Below, piece after piece: positions 47,034 to 59,522 of a stretch of 64,000 nt of DNA. The notes beneath the pieces were generated by a model. It worked only from the letters and a program-made list of their open reading frames with translations, was not told the origin of the DNA and did not search any database. Every line of letters starts with the position of its first letter. Position 1 is the first letter of the stretch. The position numbers were made by a program, and so were the translations under genes. Source of the stretch: Blumeriella jaapii (lineage: Eukaryota > Ascomycota > Leotiomycetes > Helotiales > Drepanopezizaceae); the NCBI GenBank assembly GCA_009599575.1, contig VWND01000032.1:124001-188000 (forward strand), read 5' to 3'.

Positions 47034-48435
47034 TTTAATCGAAAACGATCGGAATAAATCGATTAATAACGAAAATAAACTTTTGATCGACGATTACAAA
47101 ACCGAGGATTTTTATTTAATTGTATATTATTTAATTATTTTATTTAAATTATTTAACGTATTAAATTATTAATTTAAATCGTTTAAAAATTAAGCTTTCG
47201 ATTATATTTTAGCCGATAAAAAGCTATATAAAATAGAAAATAATATATATTAAAAACGCTTAATAATAAATAATAAAGCCGATAAATTTCAAATTATAAA
47301 AAAAGCCTACGAAAAAATATTTTACAAAAAAGCTAAAATTATTTATTACCGAATTAAAAACGACTTTTAATAAAAAAAATGTTTCGAAGATTGCAAAGCT
47401 TTCGTTAAAAGCTGTATTTTTTATTAAAAACGAAAGCTTGACCGAAAAGAAAATTTATTATATCCGACGTGGTTTTTTAAAATCTGAAAAAAAATTAATT
47501 TCGACGTTATACGCGTATTAATTACCGATCGCGGTTATACGTGTTTCGTATTTGTTATTAACGATTTATCCGAATAGCCTGAAAAACGATTTTTCCGAAA
47601 CGCTATTTTCGAAATTATAGCGACTTTTTTTTAAAAAAACGTTATATATCGATACGATTTATTTAGTAAATTAAACGTCGATAATAAATTCGAAAACAAA
47701 AGCGTTATCGAAACTTTTATAAAAAAATACGAGATCTAACGTATTTAAATTTTAGCTTATAATTCGAAAAATAACGGATTCGTAAAACGAAGCTATAAAA
47801 ATATTTTTAACGGCTTTTTAAAAGCTATTCGAAAAGGTTATAAGCGTTGGTCGCGGAAATTCTCGGAAATGCTTTTTGCTATACGCATATATATATACGC
47901 TTTTATTAAAATAATTTTATTTTTTATTTAATACGGCAGAAACGTTCGATTGCCCCTGGAAATAAAATAGCTTATATAAAAGCTTTATAACGTAATTAAA
48001 ATAAAAACGAAAGCAGATTTATTAATAATAAAATTTAAATAATTAAATTACCGCGATATAAATATAAAAAAAATAATTTAAAAAAAAATATAAAAAAGCA
48101 GCTAAAAAAATCTGAAATAAAACTAAAGTTTTAAAAAAAACGCTAATCAGAAAAAAAAATTTGGTTTTGGTTTACGACGTTCAGCGCGCTATTAACAAAT
48201 CGGCCGATATTAAATTTAATTATAAATAGCTCGGATTTTACGAAATATACGAAGCCGAATTAAATAAAAATTATTATAAATTTACGAAATTCGATAAAAC
48301 AAAATTAAAAAAAACGTTCGCCGCCAATCGGTTAAAACGATTTTATAGAAAAAATTAGCAAATTTATTTTTTGGATTTTAATTTAAACAGCGATTCCGAT
48401 TCTAGCGATTCCGACGACGACTCCGATTAAAGCGA

Positions 48436-49040
48436 TTATATTTTTAAAAAAAAAAAACCTTTTGAAAAAATTTAAAAACAGCCGAACAACGATCCCGCTG
48501 CTAAAAGCATAATTTAAATCGTAATTCCATTTATAACCGAAAAAAAAAAAATGCATACAAAATTATTTATTAATTATTTTATTGTTTTTGTTATTTATTG
48601 TTTTCCTTTTTATTATATATTATTTTATTATTTTTGTTTTGCTTGCTTATATACAATTTAATTATTCTGTTTTATATACGCTGTTTATTTTGAAAACCTT
48701 TTTTTATATTATTTAAAACACTTACTATACTTTTTTTTGTTTAACCGTATTTTTATTTATTAAAACAAAAGCTTTATATATATTAAAGCCGCATATTTAA
48801 TACATTTATATTGCTCGCATATTTTACGAAAACTATTTTTTATACATTTTATTATTTGCTACTTTTTGTATTGTTTATTTTTTTCGTTATTTTAAACGGG
48901 TGGCTGCCTAAACAATTATAATTTATTAGAAAAACAATATACGAATTCTCGTAATTTTTGGATATAAATACTTTATAGTTTCCGTATTTTTTTTTATTTA
49001 TTTTTTAATAAATATAACACACTTTTTTAATTAATAAACC
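48436..49040 (+). other. Non-coding spacer between pol and the extra region of D2
   Basis: Strongly T-rich, no open frame in either copy (D1 equivalent about 54540-55135). It contains TATAAATA at about 48964-48971 about 75 bp before the extra coding-like region begins; a promoter role is speculative. Confidence 0.5.
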
Positions 49041-52000
49041 CATCGATATTATATCGTTTTTTAAGCAAAGCGTTGCTAAACCTGGCAAATTTATTTTTAA
49101 TTTATTTTAAAACGGAATTATTATACGTAACTTTTCCGAATTTAAATAAATATATAATACCGCCATTTTAAATTAATAAACAGCTTTCGTAAAAATATTT
49201 ATAAAATAATTCGATATAATAATTAAAAACGTTAACGAATTTTTATTCGATTACGAAAGCTTCGTTAAAACTGAATTTGTTCGCAAAAGTTTTGATTACG
49301 ATAAGTTTTTGCTAAATTACGATAACGTTTTAAAAACTTTTGCCGAAGCAAAAAAAGCTCGAAATAATAAAAAAAAAATAACAAATCGAATATTGCGTTT
49401 TTTGCTAAATTAACGAAAAAAAAATATTTAAAAATACGTTTTTAGCAAAATTACCGGTATTATTCTATTTCGGCATTTCGCTCGCTTTTTCGAAACTATT
49501 ACTTTTATTAAAAAAAAAATCTGAATATTAAACGCTTATATTTTTAAAACGCAAATTTTAAAAGCTAATAACCCAAGGGTTCGCAGATTTACAAATCTTT
49601 TTACAACTGTTTGCAAATTGGTCGACGACGCTATGCAATCGTTAAAAAAAGTTTTAATCGATTGCGAAATTTTAAATTTGATTTTTTTTTAAAGCAAAAA
49701 ACTAAGCGTCGCTAAATGCGGCATTTTTATATTAAACGAAAAAAACGACGTTATTCCGATATTTTAAATTTATAACGACGAAAAAAACAAAAAAGCTAAT
49801 ATTATTTTCGTTTAATTCGAAAAAACATACGCGGTGGCAATTAATATTTTCAAAGCAGCTAAAACAATTCGGCGATTTTTATTTTTAATTATCGAAAACA
49901 AATCCGAGAACGAAATTAAAAGCGTAATAGCAAACAATCGCTTATTCGAATATAAAAAATTTATTATATTTATAAAAACGATTCCGGAAAAAATAAAAAT
50001 AAAAAACGTAAAAAAGCGCGCCGATATTTTCGAAATTTTTTTTATTCGGAAAAAAAAACTATTCGCGTCGTTAGCAAAAAAGGCACCGCGAATAAAATCA
50101 GCCGGAAATCGACGGCGAATTATAAGTTTTAAGCTAATTAACAGAAAACGCGACGATTTTATAAAATCAAATTTAAAAAATTTTAATATTTCGAAAAAAA
50201 AAAACCTAAACGATTTTAAATCTGATTTTTCGAAATTAAATACGCAAATATTAAAAACGTTTGCTGCGTTTAAAAACGTCGTACTATTATTGTTAATATT
50301 TTAAATTTTAATAAAAGCGTTTAAGATTTCGATTATTATACGATTCGACCGAAAAAACCTAAAAAAAGATATCGAAATTATCGCGAAAAAAAATCATATA
50401 AAAAACGCAAAATCAAATTATTTTGTTTAAAACTTTCGTTTTCGACGACGAAACGATTTAGAAATTTTATTTCGATATTTTTATATAAAAACCAAATAAA
50501 TCCGTCAGCTTTTTTTTTTTTGCTTCGAACGAAAAAACTAAACCAAACTTTTTTCGAAAAATTGCAAATATAATACGCCGAAACAAATAAAAAAAATTTT
50601 TAAAAACGATAACCCGTTTTTATTCGAACTTTTTTTCGCTAAAAAACTTCGATTTTTTAATTTCGTTTTTACGAATAATATTAACGCTAAAAAAAACGGC
50701 AAATTTTGTTATTTTTACATACGGTATTACGCGGCGTATTGCGATTTAATTATAAAAAAAATCGATATTATCGGCTTCGCTGATCGATTCGCTGTTATTA
50801 AAAATTCGAATTACGACGTATTCGAAATTAATTTTAATAATCAATTTATATTCCGACGAACTGCGAAAATTATTTAAGCGCGTGCTAAAGCTTATCTGAG
50901 CTACGCAAATTTTAAAACAAATTCTAAAATTTTCAGCGCGATTATAAAACTCGATTAAAACGTAGAAAAATAAAAACAACGAATATTTCCAAAAGCCGAT
51001 TTTTTTGGCTTTTCGACCGAAAATATATTTTAAAACCTATTTAAACTAAGCTGCGAATTTATTAATTACGTAAAATTTTATAACGGAAAAAACAAGCTAT
51101 TTCTGCATTTTATAAAAAAAAAATAGCTATATACAAATATTATTTCCGACTAGTCAAAACCTAAAAAGCGCTTATAGCTTTTTTCGCTAATATATTTTAC
51201 AATTTTATTTAATAAGCTTTCAGAATATATTTCGGCCTTTATTTCGCTGTTTTAATTATTCGGAACTTTGGAAACTACCGCTTTGTGATATATTTTAACG
51301 TTCCGATCGCTTTAGGTTTCGCTGGCCCCGATCGTATTACGATTATAAAATTCGATATCGCCGATTTTTAAAAAAAAAAAAAGATCGAAAATTTTGCCGA
51401 CGCCATTTTCGATTATTACGTTTTGCTTGCATTCGCATATAATTCGGGAATAATCGAAGCTTATTTGCAATTATACCACGACGCTAAATTAATTAAAACC
51501 ATTTAGAAAGATTTAGCTTTTTCGTATTTTAGCGCGTTTAAAACAGTAGCTTCGATTATTTTATCGGATTACAAAACCGAAAGCTACGGAATAAAAAATA
51601 AAATGATTTTTGTTAATTTTTCGATTAAGCAAAAAGTTTTCGTTAAATTCAGAATTTAAAAAACCGACGGCGCGATGCTAATTTATTCGAATAATTATAC
51701 GGCGCAAAAATATAAAAATTACTTCGAAAACGACAATCCGATAAACAATCTGATACTATTTATATTACGGCGAAAGCAATTATAATATTTTCGGTAGTTT
51801 CGATTGCAAACGATTATTTCCGAATTATTTCGTAAAATAATCTTTTTTACAGGCTTCGAAGCTTTTTAAAAATATTCGTCGGCAAATAACCGTAATCCGA
51901 CCTATCAGTTTTACGCGAAGCAAAAGCGTTGATCGGTTTTAATTACAACGAATTAATCGATTACTTTTACGATTTTAATACAAAACTTTTTAGCGTCTTT

Positions 52001-52330
52001 TGCAAAGCGTAAGACCACGTTTAAAAGCTGAAATCTGCTATTTACGTAAAAAAATCGTAAAAAGCATTCGTCGCGGCGATATTTAATAATATTATCGACG
52101 AAAAAGCTATTAAAACGTTCGTAAGTTTAAACGATATTTCGATTAATATTTTATCGAGCTATTTTTTAAAAAAGCAAAATAAATAAAATGATTTAAACGA
52201 TAAGCGAAACGCTATTCCTTCGCAGAAGCCAATAGCAAAAAGGCCAAAAACGGATTAAAAAACCGAAAAAATATAAGGCTAAAAAGTTCGGCTTTTGGTT
52301 AATTGATTTTTAAACCATATAAAATAAATT
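49041..52330 (+). pseudogene. D2 extra coding-like region downstream of integrase, unrecognised
   Basis: About 3.3 kb between pol and the 3' LTR that a standard gypsy element does not have. I do not recognise it. Plus-strand pieces, with RIP-type stops between: IDIISFFKQSVAKPGKF and IIIKNVNEFLFDYESFVK; LLNYDNVLKTFAEAKKARNN; a 156-codon open piece at 49834-50304 (KKFIIFIKTIPEKIKIKNV, a Lys/Arg-rich and probably disordered part with KAPRIKSAGNRRR, then LKTFAAFKNVV); ITRRIAI-like and YDVFEINFNNQFIF; AFAYNSGIIEAYLQLYHDAK; KTDGAMLIYSNNYTAQKYKN. D1 has the same region in the same place (55135-58425), so it belongs to the element. Candidates are an env-like or captured host gene; nothing seen decides this. 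Confidence 0.6.
50060..50098 (+). repeat. 36-bp ATTCGCG/CGCGAAT motif (D2, extra region)
   Basis: ATTCGCGTCGTTAGC then GGCACCGCGAATAAA; lies inside the 156-codon open piece. The D1 equivalent at 56158-56194 is more mutated. Confidence 0.7.
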
Positions 52331-52404
52331 AAATTATATTTATTAAAATTATATTTTTTTTTGGTCGTAATCAAAAACGATTACGTATATTATTTAAAAC
52401 AAAA

Positions 52405-52668
52405 TATAAAACGGTAATACTTTATATTAATAAAAATTAATAATTTTAGTTATAGTCGAAGCATGAATCCTTCCGAAATCTTTTGCCACTGATTACCTTT
52501 AACAGATATAAAAGCAAAGCATTTTTTTAAATAGTACTATAAGCACGCAATTCAATTCATATCTTTACTTATTTTTCTTTTCCTTTTTTCAGTTTTTTCT
52601 AGGAATTCTCTAGACTATTTTATTTATCGACATATGGCCGTATCAGTCTGGTTTTCCTACCTATTTTT
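52405..52668 (+). repeat. D2 3' LTR (about 264 bp)
   Basis: Begins TATAAAACGGTAAT and ends CTACCTATTTTT; same length as the 5' LTR 28547-28810. After ATATT the RNase H frame of D1 resumes (TTACCAAACGAAAATATCG). Confidence 0.85.
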
Positions 52669-52673
52669 ATATT

Positions 52674-54540
52674 ACCAAACGAAAATATCGAGGCGCTTTT
52701 AAAATAATAAAAAAAATAAAAAGCGAATTATACGGCGTATATTTTATTTTAAAAACGGACGCAAAAATCCTTATCGATTAATTAAATAAAAAAGCTAATA
52801 ATCTATCAAAAGCGCTCGTTATTAATTAAATAACTTAAATGCGATTTATAAATTTCGAAATTAAATATATTAAAAAAACAATTAATACAGCGGTAAACGG
52901 CTTTTCTAAACGAAAACGCTTTTATCCGTTTAATTTCGCTAAACAAAGCGAATAAAATATCGACGAATAAATCGCTGACGAAATCGGCTGCTTTGCTATT
53001 TGCGTTTTGGATTTTATAAAACCAAAACCATCCGCGTTATTATTTCGGTTGGCACCGCGAATAAAAAACATTAATTTTCGGGCCGAAAAAGCATTCGCGT
53101 TATTATTTCGGCTGGCATCGCGAATAAATTTAATCGAAAACGACCGGAATAAGCCGATTAACAACGAAAATAAACTTTTAATCGATAATTATAAAACCGA
53201 AAACTTTTATTTAATCGTATATTATTTAACTATTTTATTCAAATTATTTAACGTACCAAATTATTAATTTAAATTATTTAAAAACCAAGCTTTCGATTAT
53301 ATTTTAGCCGACAGAAAACTATATAAAATAAAAAACAATATATATTAAAAACGCTTAATAATAAATAATAAAATCGATAAATTTTAAATTATAAAAAAAC
53401 TTATAAAAAAATGTTTTATAAAAAAGTTAAAACTATTTATTATCGAATCAAAAACGATTTTTAATAAAAAAAATGCTTCGAAAATTACAAAGCTTTTGTT
53501 AAAAGCTGCATTTTTTATTAAAAACGAAAGCTTGGCCGAAAAAAAAACTTATTATATCCGACGTAGTTTTTTAAAATTTAAAAAAAAATTAATTTCGACA
53601 TTATACGCGTACCGACCACCGATCGCGGTTATATATGCTTTATGTTCGCTATTAACGATTTATTTAAATGGCTTAAAAAACGACTTTTCCGAAACGCTAT
53701 TTTCGAAGTTATAACGATTTTTTTTTAAAAAAACGTTATATATCGATACGGTTTATTTAGCAAATTAAACGTCGATAATAAATCCGAAAATAAAAGCGTT
53801 ATCGAAACTTTTATAAAAAAATATAATATTCAACGTATTCAAATCTTAGCTTATAATTCGAAAAACAACGGATCCGTTAAACGAAAACACAAAAATATTT
53901 TTAACGGTTTTTCAAAAGCTATTCGAAAAAATTATAAGCGTTGGTCGCGGAAATTCGCGGAAATGCTTTTTGCTATACGTATATATATATACGCTTTTAT
54001 TAAAATAATTTTATTTTTCATTTAGTACGGCAGAAACGCTCGATTGCCTTTGAAAACAAAATAGTTTGTATAAAAGCTTTATAACGTAATTAAAATAAAA
54101 ACGAAAACAGACCTATTAATAATAAAATTTAAATAATTAAATTACCGCGATATAAATATAAAAAAAATAATTTTAAAAAAAAAAAAATATATAAAAAAGC
54201 GGCTAAAAAAGTCTGAAATAAAACCAAAGTTTTAAAAAAAACGCTAATTAAAAAAGAAAATCTGGTTTTAATTTACAACGTTCAGCGCGCTATCGATAAA
54301 TCGGCCGATATTAAATTTAATTATAAATGGCTCGGATTTTACGAAATATGCGAAGCCGAATTAAATAAAAGTTATTATAAATTTACGAAATTCGATAAAA
54401 CAAAATTGAAAAAAACGTTCGCCGCCAATCGATTAAAGCGATTTTACAAAAAAAACCAGCAAATTTATTTTTTGGATTTTGAATCAAAAAGCGATTTCGA
54501 TTTTAGCGATTCCGACGACGATTCCGATTAAAGCGATTAT
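52674..54540 (+). pseudogene. D1 pol, second part (rest of RNase H, integrase)
   Basis: Completes the pol begun at 26280: SELYGVYFILKTDAK (RNase H), LNKKANNLSKALVIN, then the linker carrying two 36-bp motifs in the open piece 53007-53267 (FIKPKPSALLFRLAPRIKN, FALLFRLASRIN). The pre-integrase part is AAFFIKNESLAEKKTYYIRR (53496-53714), and the integrase core follows at about 53640-54000 (YAFIKI-type segments). The C-terminus has DVQRAI-like, FNYKWLGFYEICEAELNKS and KTFAANRLKRFYKKN, then an Asp/Ser tail ending SDSDDDSD before TAA near 54530. Trp in KWLG is preserved here but TAG in D2. Confidence 0.83.
53029..53128 (+). repeat. Two 36-bp motifs in tandem (D1)
   Basis: 53029-53066 and 53092-53128. 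The second reads ATTCGCGTTATTATTTCG then GGCATCGCGAATAAA. Confidence 0.75.
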
Positions 54541-55134
54541 ATTTTTAAAAAAAAAAAACCTTTTGGAAAAGTCTGAAAACAGCCGAACGATAACCCCGCT
54601 GTTAAAACCATAGTTTAAATCGTAATTTCATTTATAATCAAAAAAAAGAAAAATGCTTATAAAATTGTTTATTAATTGTTTTATTATTTTCGTTGTTTAT
54701 TATTTTTCTTTTTATTATATATTATTTTACTGTTTCTGTTTTGCTTTGCTTATATACAATCTAATCATTTTGTTTATTTTTAAAACCTTTTTTTATATTG
54801 TTTAGGACATTTATTATACTTTTTTTTGTTTAATTATACTTTTGTTTATTAAAACAAAGGCTTTGTATATATTTGAGCCATATATCTGATATATTTATAT
54901 TATTCGCATATTTTACGAAAACTATTTTTTATGCATTTTATTATTTGCTACTTTCTGTATTATTTATTTTTTTCGCTATTTTAAACGAATGCCTGTTTAT
55001 ACAATTATAATTTATTAAAAAAACAGCATACGGATTTCCGTAACTTTTAAATACAAATATCTTATAGTTTTCGTATTTTTTCCTAATTATTTTTTAATAA
55101 ATACAATACATTTTTCTAATTAATATATCTATCG

Positions 55135-58100
55135 ATATTATATCGTTTCTTAAGCAAAGCGTTATTAAATCTGGCAAGCTTATTTTTAATTTATTTTAAA
55201 ACGGAATTATTATACGCAATCTTTCCGAATTTAAATAAACATATAATACCGCTATTTTAAATTAATAAGCAGCTTTCGTAAAAACGTTTATAAAATAATT
55301 CGATATAATAATTAAAAACGTTAACGAATTTTTATTCGATTACAAAAGCTTCGTTAAAGCTGAATTCGTTCGCAAAAATCTTAATTACGACAAATTCCTG
55401 TTAAATTACGATAACGTTTTAAAAATTTTCGCCGAAGCAAAAAAAGCACGAAATAACAAAAAAAAAATAACAGACCGAATTTTGCGCTTTTTGCTAAATC
55501 AACGAAAAAAAAAAAATATTTAAAAATACGTTTTTAATAAAATCACCGGTATTATTTTATTTCGGCATTTCGCTCGCTTTTTTTTCGAAACTATTATTTT
55601 TACGAAAAAAAAAAAGTCTGGATATTAAACGCTTATATTTTTAAAACGCAAGCTTTAAAAGCTAATAATCCAAAAGCCCGCAGATTCATAAACTTTTTTA
55701 CAATTATTTGCAAATTAATCGACGACGCTATGCAATCGCCGGAAAAAGTTTTAATCGGCTGCGAAATTCCAAATTTAATTTTTTTTTAAAGCAAAAAACT
55801 AAGCGTCGCTAAATGCGGCATTTTTATACCGAAAAAAAAAAACGACGCTATTTCGATATTTCAAATTTACAACGACGAAAAAAACGAAAAAGCTAATATT
55901 ATTTTCGTTTAATTCGAAAAAACATACGCGATAGCAATTAATATTTTTAAAATAGCTAAAACAATTCGGCGATTTTTATTTTTAATTATCGAAAACGAAT
56001 TCGAAAACGAAACCAAAAGCGTGATAATAAACAACCGCTTATTCGAATATAAAAAATCTATTGTATTTATAAAAACAATTCCGAAAAAAATAAAAACAAA
56101 AAACGTAAAAAAGCGCGCCGATATTTCCGAAATTTTTTTTATTCGGAAAAAAAAATTATTTACGTCGCTAATAAAAAAAGCATCGCGAATAAAAACAGCC
56201 GGAAATCGACGCCGAATTATAAATTTTAAATTAATTAATAAAAAACGCGACGATTTTACGAAATTAAATTTAAAAAACGCCGATATTCCGAAAAAAAAAA
56301 ACCTAAACGATCCGGAATTTAATTTTTCGAAATTAAATATACAAATATTAAAAACGTTTGCTGCGTTTAAAAACGTCGTACCGCTACCGTTAATATTCCA
56401 GATTTTAATAAAAGCATTTAAAATCTCGATTATTATACGTTTCGACCGAAAAAGTCTAAAAAAAAATATCGAAATTATCGCGAAAAAAATTATACAAAAA
56501 GCACAAAATCAAATTATTTTGCTTAAAACTTTCGCTTTCGACGACGAAACGATTTAAAAGTTTTATTTCGATATTTTTATATAAAAACCAAATAAATCTG
56601 TTAGTTTTTTCCTTTTTGCTTCGAACGAAAACTAAACCAAGCTTTTTTCGGAAAACTGCAAATATAATACGCTAAAACAAATAAAAAAAACTTTTGAAAA
56701 CGATAATCCGTTTTTATTTAAGTTTTTTTTCGCTGAAAAACTCCGATTTTTTAATTTCGTTTTTATAAATAACGTTAACGCTAAAAAAAACGGCAAATTC
56801 TGCTATTTTCACGTACGCTATTACGCGGCGTATTACGATTTAATTATAAAAAAAGTTAACGTTATCGGTTTTGCTAATCGATTCGCTATTATTAAAAATT
56901 CGAATTACGACGTATTCGAAATTAATTTTAATAATCAATTTATATTTCAACGAAAAACTGCGAAAATTATTTAAGCGCGTACGAAAGCTTATTTAGGCTA
57001 CGCAAATTTCAAAACAAATCCTAAAGTTTTTAACGCGATTATAAAGCTCGATTAAAACGTAAAAAAATAAAAACAACGAATATTTCTAAAAGCCGACTTT
57101 TCTGGCCTTTCGACCGAAAATGTTTTTTAAAATCTATTCGAATTAAGCTGCGAATTCGTTAATTACGTAAAATCTTATAACGAAAAAAACAAACCATTAT
57201 TATATTTTATAAAAAAAAAAAAATTTATATATAAGTATTATTTCCGATTGGTTAAAACCTAAAAAGCGCTTACAGCTTTTTTCGCTAATATGCTTTACAA
57301 TTTTATTTAACAAATTTTTAAAATATACTTCGGCTTTTATCTCGCTGCTTTAATTATCCGGAACTTTGAAAACTGCCGCTTCGTAGCATATTTTAACGTT
57401 TCGATCGTTTTAAATTTCGCTAATTCCGACCGTATTACAATTATAAAATTCGATATCGCCGATTTTTAAAAAAAAAAAAAAATCGAAAACCTTATCGACG
57501 TTATTTTCGATTATTACGTTCTGTTTGTATTCGTATATAACTCGGGAATAATCGAAGCTTATTTACAATTATATCACGACGTTAAATTAATTAAAACCAT
57601 TTAGAAAAGCTTAGCTTCCTCGTATTTTAGCGCGTTTAAAATAATAGCCTCGGCTATTTTATCGGACTACGAAATCGAAAGCTACGAAATAAAAAATAAA
57701 ATAACTTTTATCAGCTTTTCGACTAAGCAAAAGATTTTCGTCAGATTTAAAACCCAAAAAACCGACGGCGCGATGCTAATTTATTCGAATAATTATACGA
57801 CGCAGAAATACAAAAACTATTTCGAAAACGATAATCCGATAAATAATTTAATACTGTTTATATTGCGTCGAAAATAATTATAATACTTTCGGTAATTTCG
57901 ATTGCAAACGATTATTTCCGAATTATTTCGTAAAATAGTTTTTTTTACAGGTTTCGGAGCTTTTTCAAAAGCATTCGTCGATAAATAATCGTAATCCGAT
58001 TTATTAGTTTTACGCGAAGCAAAAGCGTTAATCGGTTTTAATTACGACGAACTAATCGATTATTTTTACGATTTTAATATAAGATTTTTCAGCGCTTTTT

Positions 58101-58425
58101 ACAAAGCGTAAAACCACGTTTAAAAGCTGAAATTTATTATTTACGCAGAAAAATCGTAGAAAGCATTTGTGGCGGCGATATTTAATAATATTATCGACGA
58201 AAAAGCTATCAGAACGTTTGTAAATTTAAACGATATCTCGATTAATATTTTATCGAATCACTTTTTAAAAAAGTAAAACAAACAAAATAATTTAAGCGAT
58301 AAGCGAAACGCTATTTTTTCGCAAAAGCCAACGGTAAAAAAGCCAAAAACGGATTAAAAAACCGAAGAAATATAAAACTAAAAAGTTCGGCTTTTAATTA
58401 ATTAGTTTTTAAATTATATAAAATA
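55135..58425 (+). pseudogene. D1 extra coding-like region downstream of integrase, unrecognised
   Basis: Second copy of the region described for D2. It opens IDIISFLKQSVIKSGKLIF. Its longest open piece is 178 codons (56021-56557), reaching further than in D2: SIVFIKTIPKKIKTKNVKK, ASRIKTAGNRRR, LKTFAAFKNVVPLP, then IEIIAKKIIQKAQNQIILL. Later pieces are FCYFHVRYYAAYYDLIIKK, KNSNYDVFEINFNNQF, FVAYFNVSIVLNFANSDR, YLQLYHDVKLIKT and KTDGAMLIYSNNYTTQK. It ends near KPTVKKPKTD. Frame changes fall in A/T runs. The middle is lysine-rich; Pro-to-Leu/Ser and Ser-to-Phe changes by RIP may hide a proline-rich disordered segment. Confidence 0.6.
56158..56194 (+). repeat. 36-bp CGCGAAT-type motif (D1, extra region)
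   Basis: Mutated copy (TTTACGTCGCTA then GCATCGCGAATAAA) at the site matching 50060-50098. Confidence 0.6.
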
Positions 58426-58503
58426 AATTAAATTGCATTTATTAAAATTATATTTTTTTTTGGTCGTAATTAAAAACGATTACGTATATTATTTAAAATA
58501 AAA

Positions 58504-58734
58504 TATAAAACGGTAATATTTTGTATTAATAAAAATTAGTAGTTTTAGCTATAATCGAGGCATAAACTCTTCCGAAACCCTTTGCCACTGACTACCTTTA
58601 ACAGGTATAAAAGCAAAGCATCCCCTTAGATAATACCATAGGCACGCAGTCCAATTTATATTTTCATTCATTTTTCTTTTCCTTTTTTTAGTCTTTTCTA
58701 GGGATTCCCTAGACTATTTTACCCACCGACATAT
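58504..58734 (+). repeat. D1 3' LTR, truncated by B3
   Basis: Begins TATAAAACGGTAATATT and matches the first 231 bp of the other D LTRs, up to CCCACCGACATAT. The last part lies beyond B3, outside the window. Confidence 0.88.
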
Positions 58735-59147
58735 TGTAAGGATTAAAAAGGCAGAGAAATACTAATTTAGACAATAGAGCTCAGATAAGGTTAGGTTGAT
58801 AGTCAGACTGATTTCTACTTTTTACATCTCTAGTAAAAGGCGTGTATAAGTACAAAAAAAAAGGTGGAACCCTCGAAAAAAGTATTTTCTAAAAAACCAA
58901 GCGAATTCTATTTAATATGCTTTCCAGCCCTTATCCCGACCTTTTTTTATTTTTTTTAATATAATTTTAATAACTGGTTTTTTAGCAATTACTTTTATAA
59001 AATGTTTTATTTAAATATTATTTTCAGCTTTTATAATATTATCCGGCTTTTACGGCCTATCCGCAGAAAATGCTATTTAAAAATTAATAAAAAGCAAAAA
59101 GTTTTGGCGGATTATTTGATTTATATACGTAATATTAATTTTTGATA
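58735..59147 (-). repeat. B3 3' LTR (413 bp)
   Basis: TGTAAGGATTAAAAAGGCAG at its left end and TTTTTGATA at its right end; the same length as the B2 LTRs. Confidence 0.93.
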
Positions 59148-59522
59148 TTACTTTTTTTTTTAGGCTTTTGGTTTTTAAAAGCGATTGATTTTTTTATACG
59201 TATGCTTTCGTATATAGCGTGCGTTACGCTTTCGAAATAACGTACGGTTTTTTTCGCTTTTGATCGTAAATTATAACTGTTTTTTTCGCTTTCGGTCGTA
59301 AATTATAGCTGTTCTGCTGTTTTGTTTTTTTTGTTTTCGGTAGCGTTTCGCATTTTCGTTAAAAAAGCTTTTTTTTTTAAAATAGCCGCTATTTTTCTGT
59401 TTAATTTCTTTTTTTTTTTTTTTATTTTTATTTTTTCGTTAGCTTTTTTTTTTTTTAATTAACTGCTTTTCGCCGCGTTCGCCGCGAATTTTCAAAATGC
59501 TTTTAATTTTTATTTGCTTTCG

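Larger units (their letters stand above)
44100..48435 (+). pseudogene. D2 pol remnant (protease to integrase C-terminus), uninterrupted
   Basis: The only uninterrupted family D pol here. Protease: VLFDNKTEINCIN (GAT of the active site at 44557). RT: NKWFIVAKKEKDIYKFIIAI in 45511-45735; catalytic box YVNDVGIK at 45964-45987; IISFRLKF-like and NIV-YIIN pieces follow. RNase H: FESGL, YDIIKRKYRSA and ELYGVYFILKTNAK (about 46530-46680), then MRFINFEIKHIKK. Integrase: a region of about 47270-47470, then FVFVINDLSE, ENKSVIETFIKKYEI, YNSKNNGFVKR, SRKFSEMLFAIRIYIYAF (about 47540-47920). C-terminus: YDVQRAINKSADIKFNYK-like, AANRLKRF, then a Ser/Asp-rich tail (48375-48430). Confidence 0.85.
52669..58734 (+). 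mobile_element. D1, right segment: rest of pol, extra region, truncated 3' LTR
   Basis: Continues D1 after D2 and is colinear with D2 46566-52640. The 3' LTR starts at 58504 and is cut at 58734 by B3. CATAT at 58730-58734 would be the left target duplication of B3. Confidence 0.9.

Noticed and set aside
49041..52330. The extra D region as a separate transposon nested in D2
   Set aside because: Present at the identical place in D1 (55135-58425), without own LTRs, inverted repeats or target duplications.
52922..53164. Minus-strand frame with a repeated FIRGANRNNNA-like peptide, resembling FIRGANFDGDAS in family A
   Set aside because: Not accepted as a gene: it is antisense to D pol. The similarity to family A is the 36-bp DNA motif, reported separately.
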